Below the pieces are notes generated by a model. It had not been told where the DNA came from. It was given only the letters and a program-made list of their open reading frames with translations, and made no database searches. A DNA stretch of 48,378 bases from an uncultured Eubacteriales bacterium (lineage in GTDB: Bacteria > Bacillota > Clostridia > Oscillospirales > CAG-272): NCBI GenBank assembly GCA_934401725.1, contig CAKRSS010000009.1, forward strand, positions 1-48,378, given 5' to 3'. Positions within the stretch are counted from its first letter, which is position 1; every line of letters starts with the position of its first letter. This document shows positions 36,354 to 44,370 of the stretch, one piece after another. The position numbers and the translations under genes were made by a program.

Positions 36354-36405
36354 TTGACAAAAATACGAATTAGGATTATAATTAAAATACTAATTCGGAT
36401 TATAA
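36354..36405 (+). promoter_or_regulatory. promoter and repeated operator of the MarR-GNAT pair
   Basis: TTGACA (36354-36359), 17 bases, TATAAT (36377-36382). Overlapping the -10 box are two direct copies of AATTNGGATTATAA (36368-36381 and 36392-36405, 24 bases apart) and an inverted pair CGAATTAG (36366-36373) / CTAATTCG (36390-36397). This is the layout of a repressor site; self-control by the MarR protein is inferred. Confidence 0.7.
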
Positions 36406-36463
36406 AGATGCCGCCCCGCAAATCCGACGGAACAATTACCCTGCGGCGTCTTAAGGAGGTTTT

Positions 36464-36889
36464 ATGAACGAGCGTGATCTTATACGCAGGATGATGATCG
36501 TTGTCAACCGTATAGACGGCGTGTATGACCGCATGGCGTCGAAGCTGGGCGTGAAGCTGAATATGATATGCCTTCTGTACGCGCTTGACGACGGCAGCCC
36601 TCACTCGCAGCGGCAGCTCAGCGAGGACTGGCTGCTGCCGCGAACAACGTTTAACACCATCACAAAAGAATGTATTGAAAGGAATTATGTCACGCTTGAG
36701 CCGATCCCCGGTAAGCGTCGGGAGCGAAACATCGTACTGACGGACGCCGGCAGGGCTTACGCGAGAGAATGCCTCGACGGCATTTACAGGGCAGAGGAAA
36801 AGGCCTTTGCCGACTCACATATTGACGAGGAACATGTCAAATCATTTGAAGAATTTTGCGAGAAGCTCAAGGACGCCTTTGAAGTGTGA
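36464..36889 (+). CDS. MarR-family transcriptional regulator
   Basis: 141 residues with the winged helix of the MarR family: SQRQLSEDWLLPRTTFNTITKECIERNYVTLE is the recognition region, GKRRERNIVLTDAGRAYA the wing, and helices at both ends form the dimer interface. AAGGAGG is 6 bases before the ATG. The direct and inverted repeats in its promoter make it a likely autorepressor. The acetyltransferase gene that follows starts within or just past its stop codon, so one of its targets is probably that enzyme. Ligand unknown. Confidence 0.92.
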   Translation: MNERDLIRRMMIVVNRIDGVYDRMASKLGVKLNMICLLYALDDGSPHSQRQLSEDWLLPRTTFNTITKECIERNYVTLEPIPGKRRERNIVLTDAGRAYARECLDGIYRAEEKAFADSHIDEEHVKSFEEFCEKLKDAFEV

Positions 36890-36903
36890 CTCTGAGGCTT
36901 AGT

Positions 36904-37422
36904 ATGCTTAAAGCAAAAAAAATTAACGAAAAATCACAGGAACTTAAAACCATCAAAGAGCTTTACCGGGAGGCGTTTCCGCGCGCGGAGCGCGTTCCGA
37001 TGAAGTATCTTCTTGAGGAGGACAACCAGAGCGAGCTGTCCGCCTGCTTTGACAGCGACGTTTTCTGCGGCTTCTACGCTACGCTGACCGTCGGCGACAT
37101 AACGCACATACTGTTTCTGGCAGTCGAGCCCGCTCTGCGCGACCGGGGCTACGGCTCGCGGATTCTGGCGCTCATCTCCGACAGGTACGCGCAGAACAGA
37201 ATCATCCTCGACATCGAGGCCGTCGAGCCGGACGCGCCGAACGCGGCGCAGCGAATCCGGCGCAAGCAGTTTTACGAAAAAAACGGCTACAGGGAATCCG
37301 GCATCCGCTACGTCTGGCGCGGGGTGCCGTACGAAATTCTCGTAAAAAACGGCAGTATCACCAAGGCGGAATTTGACGCCTTCTGGGACAGCCTCGACGA
37401 CAAGAGACGGGACGAACTGTGA
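36904..37422 (+). CDS. GNAT-family N-acetyltransferase
   Basis: 172 residues from ATG 36904, where TGAGG is 6 bases upstream; a GTG at 36886 overlapping the MarR stop would add 6 residues and is a poorer choice. The acetyl-CoA region is FLAVEPALRDRGYGSRILALI (R/Q-x-x-G-x-G/A pattern DRGYGS), followed by FYEKNGYRESG, the usual beta5-turn. N-terminal EAFPRAERVPMKYLLE resembles the uncharacterised clostridial GNAT proteins next to MarR genes. The substrate is unknown; pairing with MarR hints at detoxification or drug response. Confidence 0.88.
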   Translation: MLKAKKINEKSQELKTIKELYREAFPRAERVPMKYLLEEDNQSELSACFDSDVFCGFYATLTVGDITHILFLAVEPALRDRGYGSRILALISDRYAQNRIILDIEAVEPDAPNAAQRIRRKQFYEKNGYRESGIRYVWRGVPYEILVKNGSITKAEFDAFWDSLDDKRRDEL

Positions 37423-37440
37423 CTGCATAGTTGATGTTGA

Positions 37441-37476
37441 GCCCGTGCAAGAGTAAGCCCTTGCACGGGCTTTTTT
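37441..37476 (+). terminator. terminator of the MarR-GNAT operon
   Basis: GCCCGTGCAAG (37441-37451) pairs with CTTGCACGGGC (37460-37470), followed by six T. Confidence 0.92.
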
Positions 37477-37508
37477 ACGTTGTAATGTAGAAAACTGAAT
37501 AAAACCAC

Positions 37509-37537
37509 TGGACAAAGCAAGAAATATGCTGTATAAT
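37509..37537 (+). promoter_or_regulatory. promoter of the DRTGG/hydrogenase-like operon
   Basis: TGGACA (37509-37514), 17-base spacer, TATAAT (37532-37537). Confidence 0.7.
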
Positions 37538-37543
37538 TTATAT

Positions 37544-37633
37544 AGTAGAGTCCCTTCGAGCCGGTAAAGTCCGGGGGACAAATTTTTGAAAAGGAGTCAG
37601 CCCCTGACCGGCAGGAGGCTTACATAAGGTCTT
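37544..37633 (+). promoter_or_regulatory. structured 90-base leader of the hydrogenase-associated operon
   Basis: Three stems can be drawn: GTCCC/GGGAC enclosing CCGG/CCGG (about 37550-37580), then GTCAG-CCC-CTGAC (37596-37608), then CATAAG-GT-CTTATG (37623-37636), the last including the start codon. A GGAGG lies 15 or so bases before the ATG and AAGG nearer. I do not recognise any named riboswitch consensus. Folding is by eye. Confidence 0.45.
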
Positions 37634-37987
37634 ATGAAAATAAAAAGAATTATCGAGCTTCTCGATGCGCAGGTGCTCTGCGGCGCCGAGGGCGTCGAGC
37701 GCGAGGTCTTCTCGGCTTGCGGGAGCGACATGATGAGCGATGTGCTTGCTTACGTCAAGGAGCAGGCGGTTCTGCTCACGGGACTTGTAAATCTTCAGGT
37801 GGTTCGCACCGCCGAAATGATGGACATGAAGTGCATAGTGTTCGTCCGCGGCAAGACTCCTCCCGCCGAGGTCATTGAGCTTGCGGACGAAGCCGGAATA
37901 GTTCTGCTCAGAACAGAGGAGCGCATGTACGTAGCGTGCGGCCGTCTGTACGAGAACGGATTGCGCGGGGGGAGCGTAAACGGATGA
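37634..37987 (+). CDS. DRTGG-domain protein (first copy)
   Basis: 117 residues: MKIKRIIELLDAQVLCG, DMMSDVLAYVKEQAVLLTG, LVNLQVVRTAEMMDMKCIVFVRGKTPP and LADEAGIVLLRTEERM form the DRTGG-like fold that is a ligand-binding domain elsewhere (Rossmann-like, beside CBS domains). No catalytic residues are visible. It heads the operon behind a structured leader and overlaps the ATP-binding protein by the ATGA stop/start. A second DRTGG protein lies two genes downstream. These small proteins are regularly found with [FeFe] hydrogenase genes in Clostridia; the function is unknown. Confidence 0.85.
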   Translation: MKIKRIIELLDAQVLCGAEGVEREVFSACGSDMMSDVLAYVKEQAVLLTGLVNLQVVRTAEMMDMKCIVFVRGKTPPAEVIELADEAGIVLLRTEERMYVACGRLYENGLRGGSVNG

Positions 37988-38421
37988 GCGAACCCATCCG
38001 CTTCCGGTTCAATATTGACGGTGAGGATTTCACCTCGGCGGGCAAAGCATCGGTTCAGGTAAAAAAGCTGCTGCGGCAGCTGGACTTCGACGCGGACACG
38101 ATACGCCGCGTCTCCGTTGCTATGTATGAGGGTGAGATCAATATGGTTATCCACGCCGACGGCGGCGCGGCCGACGTGCTGGTGTGGGATGACGGGGTTG
38201 AGGTCATACTTGCGGACCGGGGACCCGGCATTCCCGACATAGAGCTTGCTATGAAGGAGGGCTACTCAACCGCGAAAGACAACATCCGCGCGCTCGGCTT
38301 CGGAGCCGGTATGGGACTGCCGAACATGAAGCGCTATTCGGACGAGATGCAGATTGACACCGTTCTCGGCGAGGGAACGACTGTTACAATGCGCTTCCGC
38401 GTCTTGACGCCGGGGCGCTGA
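37984..38421 (+). CDS. ATP-binding protein, anti-sigma/histidine-kinase type
   Basis: 145 residues from ATG 37984, overlapping the preceding stop by four bases. It has the GHKL ATPase pattern: EGEINMVIHADGG as the N box, LADRGPGIPDIELAM as the G1 box and GFGAGMGLPNMKRYSDEM as the G2 box, with GEGTTVTMRF at the end. No receiver or kinase phosphorylation site is present, so it resembles the RsbW/SpoIIAB class of serine kinases and anti-sigma factors. Its partner may be the DRTGG protein or the hydrogenase-like protein beside it. Regulatory role inferred. Confidence 0.88.
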   Translation: MSEPIRFRFNIDGEDFTSAGKASVQVKKLLRQLDFDADTIRRVSVAMYEGEINMVIHADGGAADVLVWDDGVEVILADRGPGIPDIELAMKEGYSTAKDNIRALGFGAGMGLPNMKRYSDEMQIDTVLGEGTTVTMRFRVLTPGR

Positions 38422-38453
38422 TCGCTTTACCTCACGAAAGGATTATTCACGAC

Positions 38454-39794
38454 ATGAACGGAGTACAACACTCGGTGACGCTGCATCCGGAGCTGTGCAA
38501 GGGCTGCACACACTGCATAAAGCGTTGCCCGACCGAGGCCATCCGCGTGCGGAACGGCCGTGCGGTCATAAAAAACGAGAGATGTATCGACTGCGGTGAA
38601 TGTATAAGAGTGTGTCCTTATCAGGCCAAGCGGGCGATATACGATAAGCTCGAGAAATTCAGCGGCTACAAATATAAAATCGCACTCCCGGCCCCGGCGC
38701 TTTACGGCCAGTTTGATAAGCTGGACGACATCGATTTCATCATCAGCGGGCTGTATCGCTGTGGCTTTGACGAGGTCGCCGAGGTGGCGTGCGCGGCGGA
38801 GCTGGTCTCCGAGCTGACGCGCGAATACATGCACCGGACGGACATAGTGCGCCCGGTCATAAGCTCGGCCTGCCCCGCCATAGTGCGGCTTATCAGCGTG
38901 CGCTTCCCGAGTCTCATCGATAACGTGCTGCCCATACTGCCGCCGGTCGAGCTGGCGGCGCGAATGGCGCGCAAGAGGGCTCTGCGTGAGCACCCCGAAC
39001 TGTCGGACGACGATATATGCGTGCTGTTCATATCCCCCTGCCCGGCGAAGGTGTCGTATGCCAAGAACCCGATAGGCACAGACCGCAGCGCCATCGACGG
39101 CGTGCTCGCAATAAGCGAGATATACTTTCTGCTCGTCGGCGAGATGAACAAGATCGTCAATCCGACTACGGCGTCGCAGTCGGGAATCATCGGCATCAGC
39201 TGGGCAGCGAGCGGCGGCGAATCGTCGGCGCTCATGAATGACCGCTACCTCGCGGCGGACGGCATCGAAAACGTCATTCACGTGCTGGACGAGATAGAGA
39301 AGGAAAACATCCGCGGCCTCGATTTTGTCGAGCTCAACTGCTGCCCCGGCGGCTGTGTCGGCGGCGCGTTGACCGTTGAGAACGCCTACATAGCAAAGGC
39401 GCGGCTTCAGAGCCTGCGGCGCTATCTGCCGGTGTCGCTCAATCACATACCGCCCGAGGCGCAGGAGAGGCTGCCGCGGGACGTCATGTGGGACTCTGAG
39501 GTCAGCTACTCGCCTGTCATGCGGCTCGCGCCCGAGCGCGGCGCGGCCATGCGCAAGATGGCCATGATACAGCAGATACACAAGACGCTGTGTGACCTCG
39601 ACTGCGGATCATGCGGCGCGCCGACCTGCCGCGCGCTCGCCGAGGACATCGTCAACGGCGATGCAACGCCCGACGACTGCATAATCAACCTGCGCTATAA
39701 ACTGAACCAAATACTTGGCGACGACCACGCCGTCACGCTCGGCGAGCGCGACGACACACCGGACGAGTTGCCGGAAGGGAAGGACAATATATGA
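38454..39794 (+). CDS. iron-hydrogenase-like protein, probably sensory
   Basis: 446 residues. Two N-terminal [4Fe-4S] motifs (CKGCTHCIKRCP and CIDCGECIRVCP), an [FeFe]-hydrogenase-like domain in the middle and a C-terminal iron-sulfur domain (DCGSCGAPTCRALAED). The H-cluster motifs are altered: L1 reads SSACPA with Ala at 139 where TSCCP has the proton-relay Cys, keeping C140; L2 is SPCPAK around C196; L3 is ELNCCPGGCVGG with C297 and C301 kept but the Met-type residue replaced by N295. Ala at the relay position is known from sensory (HydS-like) hydrogenases. GAAAGGA precedes the ATG. Role as an H2 or redox sensor is inference. Confidence 0.82.
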   Translation: MNGVQHSVTLHPELCKGCTHCIKRCPTEAIRVRNGRAVIKNERCIDCGECIRVCPYQAKRAIYDKLEKFSGYKYKIALPAPALYGQFDKLDDIDFIISGLYRCGFDEVAEVACAAELVSELTREYMHRTDIVRPVISSACPAIVRLISVRFPSLIDNVLPILPPVELAARMARKRALREHPELSDDDICVLFISPCPAKVSYAKNPIGTDRSAIDGVLAISEIYFLLVGEMNKIVNPTTASQSGIIGISWAASGGESSALMNDRYLAADGIENVIHVLDEIEKENIRGLDFVELNCCPGGCVGGALTVENAYIAKARLQSLRRYLPVSLNHIPPEAQERLPRDVMWDSEVSYSPVMRLAPERGAAMRKMAMIQQIHKTLCDLDCGSCGAPTCRALAEDIVNGDATPDDCIINLRYKLNQILGDDHAVTLGERDDTPDELPEGKDNI

Positions 39795-40135
39795 AAATAT
39801 CCGAGCTTGCCGTACGCCTGAGCGCCTCTGTCGGCCTTGAGACGCTGGCGCTGCCGCGCCCGGACGCCGAGGTCACGGGCGGCTACGTCGGCGACCTTTT
39901 AAGCTGGGTTATGGGAAGAGCTGAGGCCGGTCAGGTATGGATCACCATAATGACTAATATAAATATTCTGGCGGTGGCGTCGCTGGCGGGCGTCAGCGCT
40001 ATCGTTGTGGCCGAGGGCTGCGACATCGACGGCGATGTCATAGCCTGTGCGACGGAGCAGGGAATCAACCTGCTCCGCTCGCCGCGCTCGGCCTTTGACA
40101 TCGCCGCGGCGCTCGCACGGGAGACAGGACTCTGA
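39791..40135 (+). CDS. DRTGG-domain protein (second copy)
   Basis: 114 residues: KISELAVRLSASVGLETLALP, TGGYVGDLLSWVMGRAEAG, VWITIMTNINILAVASLAG, VSAIVVAEGCDIDG and AFDIAAALARETGL follow the same fold as the first DRTGG protein but with little direct identity. ATGA overlap with the hydrogenase-like gene and a one-base overlap with the PHP gene (TGATG) show that the products are made together. Confidence 0.85.
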   Translation: MKISELAVRLSASVGLETLALPRPDAEVTGGYVGDLLSWVMGRAEAGQVWITIMTNINILAVASLAGVSAIVVAEGCDIDGDVIACATEQGINLLRSPRSAFDIAAALARETGL

Positions 40136-40866
40136 TGTCCGGCCTGCGTTACGATCTGCATCTGCACTCCTGCCTGTCGCCCTGCGGCGACGCGGATATG
40201 ACTCCGGCGAACATTGCCGGCATGGCGAGCCTGAACGGCCTGCACGTCGCGGCGCTGACCGACCACAACACCTGCCTCAACTGTCCCGCATTTTTCGACG
40301 CCTGCCGCGCTTACGGCATTGTGCCGATAGCGGGAATGGAGCTGACGACGGCGGAGGAAATACACATGGTCTGCCTTTTCCCGTCGCTTGAGGCGGCGAT
40401 GGAGTTCGACCTGTTCGTGTCGGCGCGCCGTATGAAGATACCGAATCACCCCGAGATATTCGGTGAGCAGGTCATAGTTGACAGCGACGATTGTCCGATC
40501 GGGCGTGTGGAGGAGCTGTTGGTGCTTGCCACCTCGCTTGATCTGACGACGGCCACGCGCGAGGTCAGACGCTTCGGCGGCGTGCCGTTTCCGGCGCATG
40601 TCGACAAGCAGGCGAACAGCGTCATAGCGGTGCTCGGCGACCTTCCGGCAGAGCCGGGATTTGCGTCGGTTGAGTTTCACGACGCCGCGAAGATTGAAGA
40701 TTTCAGGGCGCGCTATCCCGCACTGCGCGGGCTGCGGGCGCTCGTAAATTCGGACGCGCACATGCTCGAATCCATGCCGCTCGAGCCCTCTGTTCTCGAA
40801 CTTCCCGGCACTTTTGACGGTGAGGCGCATCTCAGACGGGCGATAGTGGCTCTTTTGGACGAATAG
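40135..40866 (+). CDS. PHP-domain metal-dependent phosphoesterase
   Basis: 243 residues. The PHP metal ligands are visible: DLHLHSCLSPCGD at the start (HxH), LTDHNT (DH), AGMELTT (Glu), FPAHVDK and NSDAHML. The TrpH-like subfamily includes enzymes that cleave 3'-phosphates or small nucleotides such as pAp. In this operon it follows two DRTGG proteins and a hydrogenase-like protein, an arrangement I believe recurs in Clostridia; a signalling-nucleotide function is possible but unproven. The gene closes the first part of the operon; no obvious terminator precedes the next promoter. Confidence 0.88.
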   Translation: MSGLRYDLHLHSCLSPCGDADMTPANIAGMASLNGLHVAALTDHNTCLNCPAFFDACRAYGIVPIAGMELTTAEEIHMVCLFPSLEAAMEFDLFVSARRMKIPNHPEIFGEQVIVDSDDCPIGRVEELLVLATSLDLTTATREVRRFGGVPFPAHVDKQANSVIAVLGDLPAEPGFASVEFHDAAKIEDFRARYPALRGLRALVNSDAHMLESMPLEPSVLELPGTFDGEAHLRRAIVALLDE

Positions 40867-40921
40867 ACCAGCCGTGGTGTGAAAAAATGCGCGAAATAAT
40901 GCGAAATTATCAAAAAAGGTA

Positions 40922-40950
40922 TAGACAAAATTGACATAATGATATATAAT
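40922..40950 (+). promoter_or_regulatory. promoter of hydC and the catalytic hydrogenase genes
   Basis: TAGACA (40922-40927), 17-base spacer, TATAAT (40945-40950). A closer TTGACA at 40931 has an unusable 8-base spacing. The leader is about 100 bases. Confidence 0.65.
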
Positions 40951-41057
40951 TAATTGATATGCTATCACTATCGATATGCATGCCGGGGCCGCGTCACAGC
41001 GCCTCTGATGACAGTTCAAAAATATTATTTAATATAACTCAGGAGGAAATTCCAAAC

Positions 41058-41555
41058 ATGAAAAAGAAGCTGACTACCGTCGAGTTTCGCGGCACTAAGG
41101 AACAGGAGCAAAAGCTCATTTCCATTATTGCCGATTACAAGGATGTAAAGGGCTCTATGATGCCTATCCTTCAGGAGGCTCAGGAAATCTACGGTTATCT
41201 CCCGCTGGAGGTTCAGCAGATAATCGCAAGAGAGACCGGCAGACCCGTTGAAGAGATTTATGGTATCGCAACATTCTATTCGCAGTTCAAGCTCAATCCC
41301 AACGGTCAGTACGCCATCGCCGTCTGCCTCGGCACGGCCTGCTACGTCAAGGGCTCGGGCCTGATAATCGACGCTATCTCCAAGGAACTCGATCTTCCGG
41401 CTGGCAGCACATCCAGGGACGGTAAGTATTCGCTTGAGGCTACCCGCTGTATCGGCGCTTGCGGACTCGCTCCCGTTCTGACTGTAAACGGCGACGTTTA
41501 CGGCCGTCTGACACCCGACGACGTTCCCGGGATTCTGGCAAAGTATCGCGACTGA
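41058..41555 (+). CDS. hydC: hydrogenase subunit HydC (NuoE-like)
   Basis: 165 residues from ATG 41058, preceded by AGGAGG. The thioredoxin-like [2Fe-2S] fold of NuoE is indicated by MPILQEAQEIYGYLP, VEEIYGIATFYSQF and the cysteines in CLGTAC and CIGAC, giving the expected four ligands. It passes electrons between the NADH-oxidising subunit HydB and the rest of the complex. First gene of the hydC to hydA segment behind its own promoter. Confidence 0.95.
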   Translation: MKKKLTTVEFRGTKEQEQKLISIIADYKDVKGSMMPILQEAQEIYGYLPLEVQQIIARETGRPVEEIYGIATFYSQFKLNPNGQYAIAVCLGTACYVKGSGLIIDAISKELDLPAGSTSRDGKYSLEATRCIGACGLAPVLTVNGDVYGRLTPDDVPGILAKYRD

Positions 41556-41558
41556 GTC

Positions 41559-42116
41559 ATGAAGGAGCTGTCGCTGAATATCCTTGATATAGCGCAGAAC
41601 TCGATCTCGGCAGGCGCACGGCACATCTCGGTCATTCTTGAGGAAAATGATGAGCATCTGCTTCGGCTGTCGATAATCGACGACGGCTGCGGCATGAGCC
41701 CGGAGACGGTCATGCGCGTGACAAATCCGTTCTATACCACACGGACGACCCGCAAGGTCGGCATGGGTATACCGCTCTTGAAGCTCGCCGCCGAACAGGC
41801 AGGCGGAGAGCTTGAGATAGAATCGGTAACAGGGGCGCATAGCCCCGGATGTCACGGCACGACGGTGCGCGCGACATTCCACACCGACAACATAGACTTT
41901 ACGCCGCTCGGCGATATAGTCTCGACGGTTTGCGTGATAATTCAGGGACACCCCGAAATAGATTACATTTTCCGGCATACAGCGCCGGGTGTCCATGTAG
42001 AGGTGGACACAGCCGCGCTTCGCGCAGTGCTTGGCGACGATGTCTCGCTCGCCGAGCCAGAGGTCATTCAGTGGATCTCGGAATACCTGCGGGAGCAATA
42101 TTCAAATGAAAAATAA
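41559..42116 (+). CDS. ATP-binding (GHKL) protein in the hyd operon
   Basis: 185 residues. N box LNILDIAQNSISAGA, G1 DDGCGMSPETV, G2-like TRKVGMGIPLLKLAAEQAGG, and a non-ATPase C-terminal half (DIVSTVCVIIQGHPEIDYIF). No His phosphorylation site and no sensor domain, so it is not a classical histidine kinase. It lies between HydC and the 2Fe-2S protein, separated by 3 and 18 bases. Similar inserts are common in clostridial hyd operons; a regulatory role is inferred. Confidence 0.85.
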   Translation: MKELSLNILDIAQNSISAGARHISVILEENDEHLLRLSIIDDGCGMSPETVMRVTNPFYTTRTTRKVGMGIPLLKLAAEQAGGELEIESVTGAHSPGCHGTTVRATFHTDNIDFTPLGDIVSTVCVIIQGHPEIDYIFRHTAPGVHVEVDTAALRAVLGDDVSLAEPEVIQWISEYLREQYSNEK

Positions 42117-42134
42117 TACGGAGGTTATATAGCT

Positions 42135-42506
42135 ATGAAATCAATAGCGGAACTCGCGGCAATCAGAGAAAAAATGAAGGACAAGGTATCCATCCGTGAA
42201 GGTTCGGGGCAGATCCGTGTCGTCGTAGGTATGGCTACCTGCGGTATCGCAGCAGGCGCGCGTCCTGTGCTTTCGACCTTTGTTGAAAAGGTCAGTGAGT
42301 CAGGCCTTACCGATAAGGTGACGGTGTCGCAGACAGGCTGCATCGGTATATGCCAGTATGAGCCGGTCGTCGAAATATTCGAGGACGGCAAGGATAAGGT
42401 CACATATGTCAAGATGACGGCCGATAAGGCTGCCGAGGTCGTTGAGAAGCACCTGAAGGGCGGTCAGATCGTTGAGCAGTACACCATTGGCAACAACAAA
42501 CAGTAA
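42135..42506 (+). CDS. thioredoxin-like [2Fe-2S] ferredoxin
   Basis: 123 residues. Four ligand cysteines are suggested by MATCGIAAGARPVL and TGCIGICQYEP; KVTYVKMTADKAAEVVEKHL forms the C-terminal helix. This small protein occurs between nuoE- and nuoF-type genes in many multimeric hydrogenase clusters and is thought to be an electron carrier or accessory subunit. It is preceded by ACGGAGG and is separated from hydB by 33 bases holding an AAGGAGG site. Confidence 0.9.
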   Translation: MKSIAELAAIREKMKDKVSIREGSGQIRVVVGMATCGIAAGARPVLSTFVEKVSESGLTDKVTVSQTGCIGICQYEPVVEIFEDGKDKVTYVKMTADKAAEVVEKHLKGGQIVEQYTIGNNKQ

Positions 42507-42539
42507 TCGACAGGAAATATCAAGGAGGATATATATCAA

Positions 42540-44354
42540 ATGATACGCTCACATGTTCTGATCTGCGGAGGCACCGGCTGCACGTCTTCCGGCAGTGCCG
42601 CACTTAGAGAAGCGCTTGAAAAAGAACTGAATGCCAAAGGGCTCAGTGATGAAATAAAGGTCGTTACCACCGGTTGCTTCGGACTTTGCGCCCTCGGCCC
42701 GGTCATGATCGTCTACCCGGACGGCACTTTTTACAGCATGGTAACTCCCGAGGATATTCCCGAGATAGTTGAGGAGCACCTGCTCAAGGGTCGCCCCGTC
42801 GCCCGTCTTGAATATCACGAGAAGAGCGGCGACCACCACGTGGTCACGTCTCTTTCCGAGACCCAGTTTTACAAGAAGCAGCACCGTGTCGCGCTGCGCA
42901 ACTGCGGCGTTATCAACCCTGAGGATATAAACGAATACATAGCAGTCGACGGTTACGCCGCACTCGCAAAGGTACTTACCGAAATGACCCCGGACGAGGT
43001 CATTCAGACCATACTTGATTCCGGTCTTCGCGGACGCGGAGGCGCAGGATTCCCCACGGGTCTTAAGTGGAAGTTCGCGTCAGGCAACCGCGGCAACGTT
43101 AAGAAGTACGTCTGCTGCAACGCCGACGAGGGCGACCCCGGAGCGTTCATGGATCGTTCCGTGCTCGAGGGTGACCCGCACGCAGTGCTTGAGGCTATGG
43201 CCATCGCGGGCTATGCCATCGGCGCTGACGAGGGCTTCATTTACGTCCGTGCGGAGTATCCTATCGCTATCCACCGTCTGAACATTGCTATCAAGCAGGC
43301 TAGAGAGTACGGCCTGCTCGGTAAGAACATCTTCGGAACCGACTTCAGCTTCGACATCAACCTCCGCTTCGGCGCAGGTGCATTCGTCTGCGGCGAGGAG
43401 ACCGCGCTGATGGTCTCTATCGAGGGTAATCGTGGCGAGCCGCGTCCCCGTCCTCCGTTCCCGGCGGTCAAGGGTCTGTTCGGCAAGCCCACAATCCTCA
43501 ACAACGTCGAGACCTACGCAAACGTCGCTCAGATCATTCTTAAGGGTGCACAGTGGTTCGCCTCCATGGGTACTGAAAAGTCCAAGGGCACCAAGGTGTT
43601 CGCTCTCGGCGGCAAGATTACAAACACCGGTCTCGTTGAGGTTCCTATGGGAACCACACTCCGCGAAATCATCGAGGAAATCGGCGGCGGTATCCCCAAC
43701 GGCAAGAAGTTCAAGGCCGCTCAGACGGGTGGTCCTTCCGGCGGATGCATCCCCGCGTCGCTCATTGACACGCCTATCGACTACGATAACCTGCTCGCCA
43801 TCGGCTCCATGATGGGCTCCGGCGGACTTATCGTTATGGACGAGGACACCTGTATGGTCGACATCGCCCGCTTCTTCCTTGAGTTCACGGTCGACGAGTC
43901 CTGCGGTAAGTGCACGCCCTGCCGTGTCGGTACAAGACGTCTGCTCGAGATACTAAATAAGATTATTTCCGGTAATGGCGAGATGGAAGACATCGAGAGA
44001 ATGGAAGAGCTGTGCAACTACATCAAGAGCGCTTCTCTCTGCGGTCTCGGCCAGACTGCGCCTAACCCCGTTATCTCCACCCTTCGTTACTTCAAGGACG
44101 AGTACATCGCCCACATCGTGGATAAGACTTGCCCGGCAGGCGTCTGCAAGAAGCTGCTGCGCTACTCCATCGATCCTGAGAAGTGCATAGGCTGCGGCAA
44201 GTGCGCCAAGACCTGCCCTGCAGAGGCTATCTCCAAGACAACCTACGTGGCTCCCGGCCACAAGTTGCCCTCCATGACCATCGCGTCCGAGAAGTGCGTC
44301 AAGTGCGGTGCTTGTATTGACAGCTGCAAGTTCAATGCTATTTCCAAGAAGTAA
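42540..44354 (+). CDS. hydB: hydrogenase NADH-binding flavoprotein subunit HydB (NuoF-like)
   Basis: 604 residues in four parts: an N-terminal thioredoxin-like [2Fe-2S] domain (CGGTGCTSSGS), the NADH/FMN domain (LRGRGGAGFPTGLKW, NADEGDPGAFMDR, GAGAYVCGEETAL-type stretch FGAGAFVCGEETALM), an SLBB segment followed by the [4Fe-4S] motif ESCGKCTPCRVGTRR, and a C-terminal pair of [4Fe-4S] motifs (CIGCGKCAKTCP and CVKCGACIDSCK). The bifurcating HydB proteins have this order. It would exchange electrons with NADH and, with HydA and HydC, couple NADH and ferredoxin oxidation to H2 formation. Confidence 0.96.
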   Translation: MIRSHVLICGGTGCTSSGSAALREALEKELNAKGLSDEIKVVTTGCFGLCALGPVMIVYPDGTFYSMVTPEDIPEIVEEHLLKGRPVARLEYHEKSGDHHVVTSLSETQFYKKQHRVALRNCGVINPEDINEYIAVDGYAALAKVLTEMTPDEVIQTILDSGLRGRGGAGFPTGLKWKFASGNRGNVKKYVCCNADEGDPGAFMDRSVLEGDPHAVLEAMAIAGYAIGADEGFIYVRAEYPIAIHRLNIAIKQAREYGLLGKNIFGTDFSFDINLRFGAGAFVCGEETALMVSIEGNRGEPRPRPPFPAVKGLFGKPTILNNVETYANVAQIILKGAQWFASMGTEKSKGTKVFALGGKITNTGLVEVPMGTTLREIIEEIGGGIPNGKKFKAAQTGGPSGGCIPASLIDTPIDYDNLLAIGSMMGSGGLIVMDEDTCMVDIARFFLEFTVDESCGKCTPCRVGTRRLLEILNKIISGNGEMEDIERMEELCNYIKSASLCGLGQTAPNPVISTLRYFKDEYIAHIVDKTCPAGVCKKLLRYSIDPEKCIGCGKCAKTCPAEAISKTTYVAPGHKLPSMTIASEKCVKCGACIDSCKFNAISKK

Positions 44355-44370
44355 GAAAGGGGAAGAAAAG

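Noticed and set aside
40931..40950. TTGACA plus TATAAT upstream of hydC
   Set aside because: The spacing is only 8 bases; TAGACA at 40922 with 17-base spacing is the workable -35.
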